A DNA stretch of 64,000 nucleotides. Source: Kurthia zopfii (GTDB lineage: Bacteria; Bacillota; Bacilli; Bacillales_A; Planococcaceae). A model generated the notes under the pieces. It worked only from the letters and a program-made list of their open reading frames with translations, searched no databases and had not been told where the DNA came from. The position numbers and the translations under genes were made by a program. The stretch covers positions 1 through 64,000 of the forward strand of contig NZ_QFVS01000011.1 of NCBI RefSeq assembly GCF_003143955.1. The letters run 5' to 3'. This document shows, one piece after another, positions 36,045 through 46,170 of this stretch. Numbering within the stretch: position 1 is the first letter of the stretch; each line of letters begins with the position of its first letter.

Positions 36045-38069
36045 ATGGATTTACTAATGATTACATTATTTTTACTACTCGCACTACTTGCCTCAAATAT
36101 TATCGGGCATTTCATTCCTTTTATTCCTACAGCTTTAATTCAAATAGCACTCGGTGTTGTTTTAGCACTATTTATTCCGAGTCTCGATTTAGAACTTGAA
36201 ACAGAGTGGTTCTTACTACTATTTGTTGCACCACTTCTATATAATGACGGACGAAATTTCCCGCGAAATGATTTATGGAATATGCGTATGCCTATTCTCG
36301 GAAATGCTATTGTCCTCGTTCTTTTAACAACAGTTTGTGGAGGTTTCTTCATTCACTGGCTTGTTCCAACTATTCCTTTAGCAGCTGCATTCGCACTTGC
36401 TGCAATCTTATCACCTACGGATCCAGTTGCAGTAAACGGCATCGCCAAAAGAATTCAAATTCCTGAAAATATTTTAAGCGTCGTTCGCGGAGAATCACTT
36501 ATTAATGATGCTTCTGGCCTTGTCGCATTTAAATATGCTGTTGCCGCGGCAGTATCAGGCTATTTCTCCATTCAAGAAGCTTTAACGAACTTCACTTATA
36601 CATTCATAGTAGGCGCAATTGTCGGTATATTACTAGGATTCTTGCTCATCGAATTACGATTTGCCGTTCGTCGTGCTGGGATTCGTGATGCAGTTTTCCA
36701 CACACTTTATCAAATACTTACACCATTCATCATTTATTTAATCGCCGAGCATATTTTCCACGCTTCTGGGGTAATTGCAGTCGTACTCGGTGGGATTATT
36801 CAAGCATTATTCAAAGATCATACGGAAACCGTTCTTGCAGAAGAACAAGTACTTACTGAAAATGTCTGGGCAATCGTGCTATTCGTTTTAAACGGTGTCG
36901 TATTCCTACTTCTAGGATTGAATATACCTCTATCCATGACGCAATCACTCGAAGATTCTCAAATTAACAACTGGTTACTCGTTGGTTATGCTGGTGCAAT
37001 CGGTTCGATGATCTTAATCATCCGATTCCTTTGGTCACACTTCTTCTCTCTATGGCGGTATTCTCGCGGGAAAGAAGCCAAGCCTTTACTAAAAATGAGT
37101 TTAATCAGTAGTCTTGTCGGCGTTCGAGGCGCAGTGACAATGGCCGGGATTTTATCACTTCCATTCTTTTTAGACAATGGTGATCCATTCCCTGAAAGGT
37201 CGCTCATTCTCTTCTTAGCTTCGGGTGTCATTCTATTTACATTAGTAATCGCGACGATTTTCTTACCGATGTTGACGGATTCAGAAGAACGAGTCGTTTT
37301 AGCAGAAGGTCAATTATCATTCCATGATGCGAAAAGTTTAGTCCTCGTCAATACAGTGCGACAAGTTCAAACGAAAATTGATGATGAAAATCGCTATATC
37401 GCTTATGAGTTAATCGAAAACTTACAGCATTTATTCAAACAAACGCAATTAGAAGCAAATGCAGATGATGCAACGCGTCCTCAATTTGCCTCGAAAGTGA
37501 CGAAAATCCGATTAAATGCATTAAAAGTTGAGAAAAACTATATCGACCAACTTTATTGGGATAAAAAACTCGATGAAGAAATGTATGTTTCCATTCAAAA
37601 CTCATTTAAAGATCGCCAAGATTTACTGTATTCAAGCACTTGGAAAAGAGTATTATTTACGATTCGAAAAATGTTTAGAGAAGCTTCACATGCCCGAAAA
37701 CATTATCATAATGACAAAGAAAAATTCCTTTCCTATATTCTGATGCGCCAAGATGTTCGCCGCCAAGCTTACACGGAAGCACTCAAATATTTGAAAGAAA
37801 GTCGAGATGCATCTAGTCGACCTGAGCTTTATACAATCGTCATCTTTGAATATGAAAAAGCATTCGAAAGATTACGTAGAAGAAATACATTAGATTCTGC
37901 GCGTGAAGAAGAACTTCAAGAAGAATTCAGCCTCATGATGTTGGAAACACAGCGTCAAGAAATTCATAAATTATATGAAGAAGGAAAAATTTCTCGTGAA
38001 CAAGAGAAAGATTTACGTAGACTTGTAAACTATATGGAGAATATCTCGCTTTACGAACATATTGAATAA
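36045..38069 (+). CDS. nhaK: CPA1-family Na+/H+ antiporter (NhaK-like)
   Basis: This 674-residue protein has about 12 membrane helices in the first 420 residues, with the ion-binding and conserved motifs AILSPTDPVAVNG, GESLINDASGLVAFK and VGVRGAVTMAG. A long charged cytoplasmic tail of about 250 residues follows. It closely resembles Bacillus subtilis NhaK (YvgP) across its length, including the tail. GAAAGGG precedes the ATG. It is monocistronic and ends at a shared bidirectional terminator. Confidence 0.9.
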   Translation: MDLLMITLFLLLALLASNIIGHFIPFIPTALIQIALGVVLALFIPSLDLELETEWFLLLFVAPLLYNDGRNFPRNDLWNMRMPILGNAIVLVLLTTVCGGFFIHWLVPTIPLAAAFALAAILSPTDPVAVNGIAKRIQIPENILSVVRGESLINDASGLVAFKYAVAAAVSGYFSIQEALTNFTYTFIVGAIVGILLGFLLIELRFAVRRAGIRDAVFHTLYQILTPFIIYLIAEHIFHASGVIAVVLGGIIQALFKDHTETVLAEEQVLTENVWAIVLFVLNGVVFLLLGLNIPLSMTQSLEDSQINNWLLVGYAGAIGSMILIIRFLWSHFFSLWRYSRGKEAKPLLKMSLISSLVGVRGAVTMAGILSLPFFLDNGDPFPERSLILFLASGVILFTLVIATIFLPMLTDSEERVVLAEGQLSFHDAKSLVLVNTVRQVQTKIDDENRYIAYELIENLQHLFKQTQLEANADDATRPQFASKVTKIRLNALKVEKNYIDQLYWDKKLDEEMYVSIQNSFKDRQDLLYSSTWKRVLFTIRKMFREASHARKHYHNDKEKFLSYILMRQDVRRQAYTEALKYLKESRDASSRPELYTIVIFEYEKAFERLRRRNTLDSAREEELQEEFSLMMLETQRQEIHKLYEEGKISREQEKDLRRLVNYMENISLYEHIE

Positions 38070-38071
38070 AC

Positions 38072-38109
38072 AAAAACGGACAACCTCTTCATCGGAGGTT
38101 GTCCGTTTT
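38072..38109. terminator. Bidirectional terminator between nhaK and the acyltransferase gene
   Basis: AAAACGGACAACCTC pairs with GAGGTTGTCCGTTTT around an 8-nt loop, with A and T tracts at both ends. Confidence 0.93.
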
Positions 38110-38110
38110 C

Positions 38111-40036
38111 CTATTTATGCTTCGCCATCTCAATCGCAACTAGGCTCGCATAATACTCGCCACCTGTTGGATTCGGGTGGATTTTGTCTGGATAGAATAA
38201 ATCTTCTTTGTTGGCAGTTGCGCTATACCAATCAATTTCATAAACATTGCTGTAGTTTTGAGCCGCTGTTTTGACCGTGCGATTTACACCGTCTTGCCAG
38301 CTCTTACCTACACGGACATTCATCAAGTAAATCTTGCGTTTTTTACCAAGAATACTGTAGATTTCCTGCCACTGACTTTCTTTAAATGTACCATTCGAAC
38401 CTAAATCTATTAATACTGTATTGGCGATTTTACCTTGACGATCCAGTACTTTGATTTGCTCAATTGCTGCTGAAACTTGCTGACCAATTTCCGCATGAAC
38501 ATCTATTTGAGGCATGAAATTCGTTAATTCTGTTCGCGCGCTCAACAATACGGAATCCCCAATCGCTGTAACAGGTGTGTTGGAAAGTGCAATTTTAGCA
38601 TTCGCAACATCTTTTTTGAATTTCGCTTCTTCACGTTTTTTCAAATCAGTTGCAGCTTTTTTCTCTGCTGCCGCTGCTTCTTTCGCTTCTTTCTTCGCCT
38701 TCGCTAATGCTTCTTGTTGTGCTTTTTTCTGATCTTCTGCTGAGATTTTCTTCTCATTTTTTTCTTGTTCTTTTTGAAGATGCTTCTCTAACGCATTATT
38801 CGGCGAAGCTTCTGGACTCGGTTGGACAATCATACCGTACGCAAAAATAATCGCAATACCACTCGCAACTACCATACCTGTACGCTGTTTAATCGATTGT
38901 TCCTTCCACTTCCACGACCATGAACTGCTACGGAATTTCGCAATCCAATTTTTCCATTCACCTTTTCGAATCGGTTCTTCCACTAAGCTGAATGACAGCG
39001 CTGATAAAATGAAAGTTAAAATCAATGCAATGGCAATTTTCGTTCCGCTGATTGATTCCGTTTTTACTGCGATTCCTAAAAGGACGATAATCGGGAAATG
39101 CCAAATATAAATACCATATGATCGAACACCAATCCAAATTAGCGGCTTGAAGCTAAATAATTTGCTGATTGAACTAGCTGGATGGACGATGACCGCAATC
39201 AAGACAGCTGTAACTGCTGATGCTAAGTACATCCCACCATAATAAAGGAAGCTACCATCTTCTTGAATGAATACCATCATTACGAGAAGTGCTAAAAGGC
39301 TGATGATCCCTGTAATATTTAGAGTTTTCTTCAACTCTGGTGTGACATTATCGGACAGTTTCGCACTTGGCCATATTATTGCCAACGCAGCCCCTAGTAA
39401 AATCGAGAATGCGCGTGTATCCGTACCGAAGTAAACACGGCTCGGGTCAACATCTGGTGTGAACATGAAAGCCATAGCTTCCGCTGAAATAACGGATAAT
39501 AGCAAAATAAATACAGCTAACTTCCCTTTTGATTTCACGAATGTTAATGCAATTAGCATAATGATCGGCCAAATAATATAAAACTGTTCTTCTACTGCAA
39601 GTGACCACATATGTTGTAATGGTGATGGTGGTGCGAATTTAGTAAAGTATGAGTGCTCTTGAAATACATAATACCAGTTACTAATATATGTGAATGCGGC
39701 TAAAATCTCTCCGCGAAGTCCTACTAAAAAATCTCGTTGGAATAAAGTAATCCAAGTACCAATCGAAACGAGCATAACGACTAATGCAGGAATTAAACGT
39801 CTAAACCGCTTAACCCAAAACGTTTTAAAATTAATTTTGCCGTTTTTCTCAAATTCATTCACTAATATATCTGTAATTAAATAACCCGATAAGACGAAGA
39901 ATACGGTTACCCCTAAAAATCCGCCATCGATCCAATCTATATGAAGATGATATAAGATTACAGCTAGTACTGAGATCGCTCTTAATCCATCTAAACCGCT
40001 TATGTATCTTCGCTTCTGTTTTTCAGGTCGCGGCAT
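38111..40036 (-). CDS. oatA: Membrane O-acyltransferase with SGNH domain (OatA-like)
   Basis: This 641-residue protein has an acyltransferase-3 domain of about ten helices (residues 10-380, with the GLDGLRAISVLAVILYH start and SLAVEEQFYIIWP). A membrane helix and a Lys/Ala/Glu-rich linker (about 435-475) lead to an extracellular SGNH esterase-type domain with GDSVLLSA (Ser), DLGSNG (Asn) and DKIHPNPTGG (Asp/His). This is the OatA architecture, which O-acetylates peptidoglycan muramic acid. The start is preceded by GGGGGG. It stands alone. Confidence 0.87.
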   Translation of the reverse strand: MPRPEKQKRRYISGLDGLRAISVLAVILYHLHIDWIDGGFLGVTVFFVLSGYLITDILVNEFEKNGKINFKTFWVKRFRRLIPALVVMLVSIGTWITLFQRDFLVGLRGEILAAFTYISNWYYVFQEHSYFTKFAPPSPLQHMWSLAVEEQFYIIWPIIMLIALTFVKSKGKLAVFILLLSVISAEAMAFMFTPDVDPSRVYFGTDTRAFSILLGAALAIIWPSAKLSDNVTPELKKTLNITGIISLLALLVMMVFIQEDGSFLYYGGMYLASAVTAVLIAVIVHPASSISKLFSFKPLIWIGVRSYGIYIWHFPIIVLLGIAVKTESISGTKIAIALILTFILSALSFSLVEEPIRKGEWKNWIAKFRSSSWSWKWKEQSIKQRTGMVVASGIAIIFAYGMIVQPSPEASPNNALEKHLQKEQEKNEKKISAEDQKKAQQEALAKAKKEAKEAAAAEKKAATDLKKREEAKFKKDVANAKIALSNTPVTAIGDSVLLSARTELTNFMPQIDVHAEIGQQVSAAIEQIKVLDRQGKIANTVLIDLGSNGTFKESQWQEIYSILGKKRKIYLMNVRVGKSWQDGVNRTVKTAAQNYSNVYEIDWYSATANKEDLFYPDKIHPNPTGGEYYASLVAIEMAKHK

Positions 40037-40334
40037 TTTTTACCCCCCAATTATATTAAAAATCTCATCTATAATAAGACTCTTTTCATTCGCATTAAGT
40101 TTTGTTTTTTAGGAATATTTTTTCCATGTTATATAAGAACAAACTTTTTATCTGTAATATTCCATTCCTTATCATATCCTAATTTTTCATATTCGTTAAG
40201 TATTTATATTGTGGCAGTTTATCAGATTTTTAATACAAGTACTATTGAATCACTTGATTTTTTTACGAAAAAAGCTACATTTACTTATTTCACAAATGTT
40301 ACAAATAATACAATTAAATCACAATTAACAATAT

Positions 40335-40363
40335 TTCACTGTTTTATAAGCAATTAATATTAT
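40335..40363 (+). promoter_or_regulatory. Possible promoter of the amidase gene
   Basis: TTCACT (40335-40340) and TATTAT (40358-40363) have a 17-nt spacer. They lie in a 350-bp AT-rich gap that otherwise shows no gene. Confidence 0.4.
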
Positions 40364-40388
40364 CATGAGTGTAAAAGGGGGGCATATC

Positions 40389-41492
40389 ATGCTACTTAAA
40401 AATAAAAAACTCATTCAAATTTTCATCGCTTTTATCCTCGTTCTATCTACTTTAGCCACAACGAATATTGGCGCATCTGCAAAATCTACCAAATTAAAAG
40501 TTATTAACACGAATTCACTAAATGTTCGCACGGGCCCAAGTGTGAATTATAAGGTCATCAAAACGCTTAAACGAAACACTGTCGTCACTCAAACATCTAC
40601 TAAAGGGAACTGGTCAAAAATCAAAGTCGGTTCTAAAACAGGCTATGCATCTTCAAAATATTTAGGTAAAATCACGAAACCTGTTAGTAACCCTGTGACA
40701 AATGTCGGTAAGTACTATTCAGTTTCAGCAGCTACTTTAAATGTTCGCAAAACAAGTTCTGCAACTTCATCAAAATTAGCAACTGTTAAATTCGGTGATC
40801 AATTCATTATTAAATCACAAGCTTCAAATGGTTGGTTTAAAATTGAATACAAAAAAGGGAAATATGGTTATGTTTCAAACCACTATGGTTACATCACAAA
40901 ATCAAAAGAGAACGCTTACCCAGCAGGCACAATTTTTGGTCCATTAAGCGGACGAACTTTCGTTGTTGATGCTGGTCATGGCGGTGCTCAAGCAGGTGCT
41001 CAATACTATGGCGTGAAAGAGAAAGACTTAAATTTAAAAGGCGCGAAAACATTACAAAAAACATTAGTAAATAATGGTGCGAAAGTTGTTATGACGCGTA
41101 CGACTGATAAAACTTTAACACTTGAAAAACGTGTTTCAATTACGAAAGTCGCAAAACCAGATGCCTTCATTAGTGTGCATCACAATGTTTATAATAAAAA
41201 ATCTGAAGAAGGTTATTTAGCTCTTTATACGAAAAAAGCTGAAAAAACTTTCACAAAATATTTATTCGATGCTTTAGATCGTCCCGTTTCAGCCATTTCA
41301 GATGTTCCTGCGGAAGAATACCGTTACCAAAACTTACACGTATTACGTGAAAATCCGTATATCGGTACTTTAATGGAATATGGTTATATGAACCGTAAAT
41401 CTGAACTAGATCAAATCAATACGAATAGCTACCGTCAAGCAATGGCTGATGGTATTACGAATGGTTTAATTGCTTATTTCAAGAAATACTAA
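40389..41492 (+). CDS. N-acetylmuramoyl-L-alanine amidase with two SH3b domains
   Basis: This 367-residue secreted autolysin has a signal peptide (MLLKNKKLIQIFIAFILVLS, cleaved near ASA). Two bacterial SH3 domains follow (about 30-90 and 108-170, each with SLNVRTGPS or TLNVRKTSS). The Amidase_3 domain has zinc ligands in VVDAGHGG and ISVHHN and the catalytic Glu in GTLMEYGYMNR. It cleaves the amide between muramic acid and the stem peptide. AAAGGGGGG precedes the ATG at 40389; the upstream ATG at 40365 has no such site. A strong terminator follows. Confidence 0.92.
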   Translation: MLLKNKKLIQIFIAFILVLSTLATTNIGASAKSTKLKVINTNSLNVRTGPSVNYKVIKTLKRNTVVTQTSTKGNWSKIKVGSKTGYASSKYLGKITKPVSNPVTNVGKYYSVSAATLNVRKTSSATSSKLATVKFGDQFIIKSQASNGWFKIEYKKGKYGYVSNHYGYITKSKENAYPAGTIFGPLSGRTFVVDAGHGGAQAGAQYYGVKEKDLNLKGAKTLQKTLVNNGAKVVMTRTTDKTLTLEKRVSITKVAKPDAFISVHHNVYNKKSEEGYLALYTKKAEKTFTKYLFDALDRPVSAISDVPAEEYRYQNLHVLRENPYIGTLMEYGYMNRKSELDQINTNSYRQAMADGITNGLIAYFKKY

Positions 41493-41506
41493 GCCGTTCA
41501 AATAGA

Positions 41507-41548
41507 GAGGAGGAAGTGTGCAATCGCACACTCCCTCCTCTTTTATTG
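41507..41548 (+). terminator. Intrinsic terminator of the amidase gene
   Basis: AGAGGAGG-A-AGTGTGC pairs with GCACACT-C-CCTCCTCT around a 4-nt loop, followed by TTTATT. Confidence 0.9.
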
Positions 41549-41557
41549 TTCATCAAC

Positions 41558-42289
41558 TTAGTCAAATTTCTTAAGCCATTTAGCGATTTGATTCACGATT
41601 CGATTTTGCTGTTCTAAATTCGTAATCGTTGCTTTGCCATCATCCGCTTGTTCACCATACATACCAAATCCAGAATGATTTCCACCTTGTAGTTCATGTA
41701 AAATCGCTGTTGTAGACAGTAATTCCTGATCTGCTAAAACATCCTTAGGTGGTGTGACACGATCACGATCTGCATAAATCGATAATGTTTGAAGTGTGCC
41801 ATTACTGAAATCAACATTGTCAGATGGATACGATGCTAGTAATAATAAGCCGACTATTTTCTCCGGATGGTTGGCCGCAAACTCTGCTGCCGTTACCCCA
41901 CCAAGTGAATGCCCACCAATAACCCACTGCGTGATTTTCGGATTTTTATCCATCATTTCCTGTGCAATATTCGTATCGAAAATCGCCATATTCAATGTCA
42001 TTTTCGGAATGGCTACATAATAACCTTCCAATGAAAGTTGCTTCGCTAAATAACCGTAAGCAATCGGCTCAACTTTTGCTCCTGGGTATAAAATTATGCC
42101 TAATTTCGCATTTTCTTTCTGCTCAAATTCATACCAGCCATCTTGCTCAGTGTAATCATTTTTTGTAACTAATTGATGTAATTCATCAGTTGCTTTATAT
42201 GTTTGCTGAGACCAAATATAGAATCCAAGAGCAGCCGTTATCGTAATGCCTAATAAGACAAAAATCGTTATTTTCGTAGATTTTTTCAC
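41558..42289 (-). CDS. Membrane-anchored alpha/beta hydrolase
   Basis: This 243-residue protein begins with a membrane helix (TKITIFVLLGITITAALGFYIW) and has an alpha/beta hydrolase fold. The nucleophile Ser is in GGHSLGGV, the Asp in IYADRDRVTP and the His in GGNHSGFG. The active domain should face outward. It starts with GTG after AGGGGGAG. It is likely an esterase or lipase; the substrate is not known. Confidence 0.85.
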   Translation of the reverse strand: MKKSTKITIFVLLGITITAALGFYIWSQQTYKATDELHQLVTKNDYTEQDGWYEFEQKENAKLGIILYPGAKVEPIAYGYLAKQLSLEGYYVAIPKMTLNMAIFDTNIAQEMMDKNPKITQWVIGGHSLGGVTAAEFAANHPEKIVGLLLLASYPSDNVDFSNGTLQTLSIYADRDRVTPPKDVLADQELLSTTAILHELQGGNHSGFGMYGEQADDGKATITNLEQQNRIVNQIAKWLKKFD

Positions 42290-42362
42290 AGCTGCTCCCC
42301 CTGTCGTTCTTCCTATATTCAGTTTATCAAATATTCCCTATATTATACAATCTTAATAGCTT

Positions 42363-43613
42363 CTAAATAACTTTTTTACCATTTTTCCATACAGATTGAA
42401 CATGATTGACGCCGAATAAATATTGCAGTTCTTGGTAGGACTTCACATCCCACATTACGATGTCTGCTTTCTTCCCTTTTTCTAAAGAACCGACCGTATC
42501 TTGGCGGTTAATCGCACATGCCGCATTGTACGTAGCCGCTGTTAATGCTTCTGCTGGTGTTAATCGCATAGAAATACAAGCTAAGTTCATAACTAGTGGC
42601 ATCGATACCGTTGGAGAAGAGCCAGGATTGCAATCTGTCGAAATCGCAACAGCTACGCCAGCATCAATCATTTTGCGCCCTTGTGCTGCTTCTTCACGTA
42701 AATAAAGTGCAGTAGCAGGTAATAGACAAGCGATTACGCCCGCTTCTGCCATCGCTTGAATGCCCTCATCCGAAGCTTTCAATAAATGTTCTGCCGAGAT
42801 TGCGCCTACTTTTGCTGCTAACTCTGCTCCACCGTATGACACAATTTCATCAGCATGAATTTTCGGTGTAAGGCCTAATTTTTTTCCTGCTTCAAGAATT
42901 CGTTCAGATTGCTCAGGTGTATAAACATCCTTCTCACAAAAAACATCATTGAATTCAGCTAATCCTTCCTCAGCAATCACTGGTAGCATCTCTTGAATGA
43001 TGATGTCGACGAACTCACCTTCACGCCCTTTATACTCAGTTGGTACTGCATGAGCGCCCATGAATGTTGGCACGAGATCAATCGCATGACTTTGTTGTAA
43101 TTTCTTCATGACACGTAGTTGCTTCAATTCTGTTTCGAGATCCATGCCGTATCCACTTTTACCTTCCACAGTCGTCACACCATGTTTTAAAAATGAATCA
43201 AGACGTTTAATCGTTTGATCGAAAAGCTCGTCTTCTGAAGCTTCACGTGTCATTCGCATCGTCGCGTGAATGCCACCGCCTGCATTCATAATATCCATAT
43301 AACTCTTACCTTGAAGACGCATTTCAAATTCCTTTTCTCTACTGCCGCCATATGCTACATGCGTGTGCGGATCCACTAAACCAGGCGTTACGAGACGGCC
43401 ATGTGCATTGACGACCATCGCTTCCTGTATGTCTGCAGCATATTCTTCCTTCAATTGTTCAGTCGTTCCTACCGCTAAAATGACACCGCTTCTAAAAAGA
43501 ATCGCACCATCTTCAATTATATTTAAATCAGACATTGCCTGCCCTTTTTTAGCACCTGTTCCTTCGTTCGCTATTGTCGCAAGTTGCCCGATATGTTTAA
43601 TAAATGTTTTCAT
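42363..43613 (-). CDS. hutI: Imidazolonepropionase
   Basis: This 416-residue amidohydrolase opens imidazolone propionate to formiminoglutamate in histidine degradation. Metal ligands are in DPHTHVAYGGSREKE, HADE and STDCNPGSSP, and GKSGYGMDLETE is typical of HutI. GGGGGAGG lies 9 nt before the ATG at 43613. It is divergent from hutH over a 273-bp gap. No hutU gene is adjacent. Confidence 0.95.
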   Translation of the reverse strand: MKTFIKHIGQLATIANEGTGAKKGQAMSDLNIIEDGAILFRSGVILAVGTTEQLKEEYAADIQEAMVVNAHGRLVTPGLVDPHTHVAYGGSREKEFEMRLQGKSYMDIMNAGGGIHATMRMTREASEDELFDQTIKRLDSFLKHGVTTVEGKSGYGMDLETELKQLRVMKKLQQSHAIDLVPTFMGAHAVPTEYKGREGEFVDIIIQEMLPVIAEEGLAEFNDVFCEKDVYTPEQSERILEAGKKLGLTPKIHADEIVSYGGAELAAKVGAISAEHLLKASDEGIQAMAEAGVIACLLPATALYLREEAAQGRKMIDAGVAVAISTDCNPGSSPTVSMPLVMNLACISMRLTPAEALTAATYNAACAINRQDTVGSLEKGKKADIVMWDVKSYQELQYLFGVNHVQSVWKNGKKVI

Positions 43614-43679
43614 GTTCAAAATCCTCCCCCACGCTACATTCTATTTTTCATCTACCATCATTATGACAATAAAAATTTT

Positions 43680-43714
43680 AATTTTCTAGTAATTTTATGT
43701 ATTTTCGAGAATTT
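43680..43714. promoter_or_regulatory. Two CodY-like boxes between hutI and hutH
   Basis: Two 15-bp sequences (43680-43694, AATTTTCTAGTAATT; 43700-43714, TATTTTCGAGAATTT) resemble the CodY consensus AATTTTCWGAAAATT with three to five mismatches each. CodY represses hut genes in Bacillus subtilis. In an AT-rich gap such matches can occur by chance. Confidence 0.3.
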
Positions 43715-43831
43715 TACTTCTATTCTAATGTATTAATTCGTTAAAGCGAACGACACTTTTGCCTGTTAATACATAGAATTACTACCATACTAATGTACTA
43801 ATTATTTCCAAAATTTGATTGACTCACCATC

Positions 43832-43859
43832 TTGAAAGCCCTTACAATTATTGTACTAT
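43832..43859 (+). promoter_or_regulatory. Possible promoter of hutH
   Basis: TTGAAA (43832-43837) and TACTAT (43854-43859) have a 16-nt spacer, 27 bp upstream of the hutH start. Confidence 0.5.
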
Positions 43860-43886
43860 TCATGAACTTACAGAGGAGGATTACAG

Positions 43887-45368
43887 ATGATTACATTAAC
43901 AGGTCATTCACTTACAATCGCACAACTTGAACAAATTTGCCTACACGGAGAAAAGGTTGAGATTTCATCCGAAGCCTTGAATGCAGTTCGCAAAAGTAGA
44001 TTGGCTGTAGAAGAAATTGTTTCAAATAAAAAGACTGTTTATGGTATTACGACAGGTTTCGGGAAATTCAGTGATGTCTTAATCGAACGACAAGATGTTG
44101 AGAAATTACAAATCAATTTAATCCGCTCTCATGCTTGTGGTGTTGGCGAGGCATTCCCAGAACGCGTATCACGTGCGATGATTCTTCTTCGTCTAAACGC
44201 TTTAATTAAAGGATTTTCAGGTGTTCGTGAGGAGTTAGTGCAACTTCTTGCTACATTGTTAAACGAAGGCGTTCACCCAGTCATTCCACAACAAGGCTCA
44301 CTTGGTGCTTCAGGTGACTTGGCTCCCCTTTCACATTTAGCTTTAGTATTAGTTGGTGAAGGCTATGTACATGGTGACAATGGTGAAAAAGTTGCAGCTG
44401 CACAGGTTTTAGCTGCTAAAGGCATTACACCAGTTACACTTCAGGCGAAGGAAGGTCTTGCGTTAATTAACGGTACACAAGCAATGACGGCAATGGGTGC
44501 GATCGACTATATCGAAGCTGAGAAAATTGCTTTCGATGCTGAAAAAATTGCGGCATTAACTTTCCAAGGTTTAGAAGGTATTACCGATGTATTCATTCCT
44601 GAAATTCATGAAGCACGTGGCTATCCACAACAATTAGCTGTTGCCAATCGTATGACAGCGATTTTAGAAGGTAGTCAATTAACGACAAGACAAGGTGAGA
44701 AGCGTGTGCAAGATGCCTACTCACTACGTTGTATTCCTCAAGTACATGGTGCAAGTTGGCAAGTGCTTGACTATGTGAAAGAAAAATTAGAAATCGAAAT
44801 GAATGCGGCAACAGATAATCCACTTATTTTCCATGATGGTGAAATCGTCGTATCAGGTGGTAACTTCCATGGACAACCGATCGCTGTTGCGATGGATTTC
44901 TTAAAGATCGGTATGGCTGAATTAGCGAATATTTCGGAACGTCGTATTGAGCGTTTAGTAAATCCTCAGTTGAATGATTTACCTGCATTCCTATGTAATC
45001 AACCTGGTTTAGAATCTGGCGCGATGATTATGCAATATGCGGCAGCTGCGCTCGTTTCTGAAAATAAAACTTTAGCACATCCAGCAAGTGTTGATTCAAT
45101 TCCATCTTCAGCAAACCAAGAAGATCATGTGAGTATGGGAACAATTGCTTCTCGTCATGCACATCAAATCATTCAAAATGTTCGTCGTGTTCTAGCGATT
45201 GAAGCCATTTGTTCATTGCAAGCAGTTGATTTCCGAGGTGCGGATTTATTATCACCTGCTTCAAGTGAGTTTTATAATGAGCTTCGTAAAATTGTGCCTT
45301 ATATCGAGCATGACCGCGTATTCTCCGAAGATATTGAGCGTTTAAATACGTATTTAATGCCTCAATAA
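43887..45368 (+). CDS. hutH: Histidine ammonia-lyase
   Basis: This 493-residue enzyme removes ammonia from histidine to give urocanate. The self-forming MIO cofactor arises from Ala141-Ser142-Gly143 in [24 protein letters not shown] and [14 protein letters not shown] are further active-site blocks. GAGGAGG lies before the ATG. The next step (urocanase, HutU) is not in the neighbourhood. A terminator hairpin follows. Confidence 0.96.
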   Translation: MITLTGHSLTIAQLEQICLHGEKVEISSEALNAVRKSRLAVEEIVSNKKTVYGITTGFGKFSDVLIERQDVEKLQINLIRSHACGVGEAFPERVSRAMILLRLNALIKGFSGVREELVQLLATLLNEGVHPVIPQQGSLGASGDLAPLSHLALVLVGEGYVHGDNGEKVAAAQVLAAKGITPVTLQAKEGLALINGTQAMTAMGAIDYIEAEKIAFDAEKIAALTFQGLEGITDVFIPEIHEARGYPQQLAVANRMTAILEGSQLTTRQGEKRVQDAYSLRCIPQVHGASWQVLDYVKEKLEIEMNAATDNPLIFHDGEIVVSGGNFHGQPIAVAMDFLKIGMAELANISERRIERLVNPQLNDLPAFLCNQPGLESGAMIMQYAAAALVSENKTLAHPASVDSIPSSANQEDHVSMGTIASRHAHQIIQNVRRVLAIEAICSLQAVDFRGADLLSPASSEFYNELRKIVPYIEHDRVFSEDIERLNTYLMPQ

Positions 45369-45376
45369 TATAGATA

Positions 45377-45415
45377 AGCTTCACAATGTTTCCGGACATT
45401 TGTGAGGCTATTTAT
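45377..45415 (+). terminator. Probable terminator of hutH
   Basis: AGCTTCACAA and TTGTGAGGCT pair (one mismatch), with TGT/ACA extension and a T-rich tail. Confidence 0.7.
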
Positions 45416-45523
45416 TTGTCTAATAATCTGAAAAATCGCTATTTATCTCGAAAAATCGTATAATTGATTTAGCAGAAGAAGAATTGATTTTTTTCCTCTA
45501 GTTCAAAAAAGAGGTGCAATACA

Positions 45524-45952
45524 TTGAAAAACTTTAAAACAGAATTACCAGAGCAATACGAAACACTTAAGAAACAAGCGAATTACACATCTAGCTGGCG
45601 CGATCGTTTAGATGCAGTTGAAGCTTTATCTGAATACAAGCACGAGAAAGTTATAGATTTACTTCAAAACCGTATGAATAATGATACGGTGAATAAAGTT
45701 CAATTAGCTGCATTCAGAGCGCTAGAAGCTTTTGGTGAAGATGTTCAAAAACCACAACATGCTCGTTTTGAAATTATCAAAGGTACTGATAAAATTCTAA
45801 AACGCGTGAAAAAAAGCTTACCAAAAGACCACACTGTTGCTGATTTCGCAGATAAATTAAAGCGTATGCGTTTAGACGTATATGACGCTTACGAAGGCGA
45901 AAAAGGCGCGAAATTCATGGAATGGCTTGAAGAACGCTGGACAAAACTTTAA
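45524..45952 (+). CDS. HEAT-repeat protein
   Basis: This 142-residue all-helical protein has at least two HEAT-like repeats (SSWRDRLDAVEALSEYKHEKVIDLLQN and DTVNKVQLAAFRALEAFG) and a charged C-terminal helix. It starts with TTG, with AAGAGGTG upstream. A TATAAT lies about 60 bp upstream without a clear -35. HEAT proteins usually mediate protein contacts, and no partner is evident here. Confidence 0.75.
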   Translation: MKNFKTELPEQYETLKKQANYTSSWRDRLDAVEALSEYKHEKVIDLLQNRMNNDTVNKVQLAAFRALEAFGEDVQKPQHARFEIIKGTDKILKRVKKSLPKDHTVADFADKLKRMRLDVYDAYEGEKGAKFMEWLEERWTKL

Positions 45953-45959
45953 TACAGAA

Positions 45960-45993
45960 AAGCCCATATGAGAAATCATATGGGCTTTTTTTG
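45960..45993 (+). terminator. Intrinsic terminator of the HEAT-repeat gene
   Basis: AAGCCCATATGA pairs with TCATATGGGCTT, followed by a T run. Confidence 0.93.
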
Positions 45994-46170
45994 TTTACGT
46001 TGTGGCTTCGAAAAACGCTTTCCGCTCCTTCACTTTTCATTTTCACCTACATGATTATAACTTCATTATTTTTTCTTAAAAATCAAATTAATAGCAAAAT
46101 GATCATTTTCATATTATGTACTTGCCACTTATTTTCCAATAAAATGAAATTAAAAGGAGTGTCAAAAATA

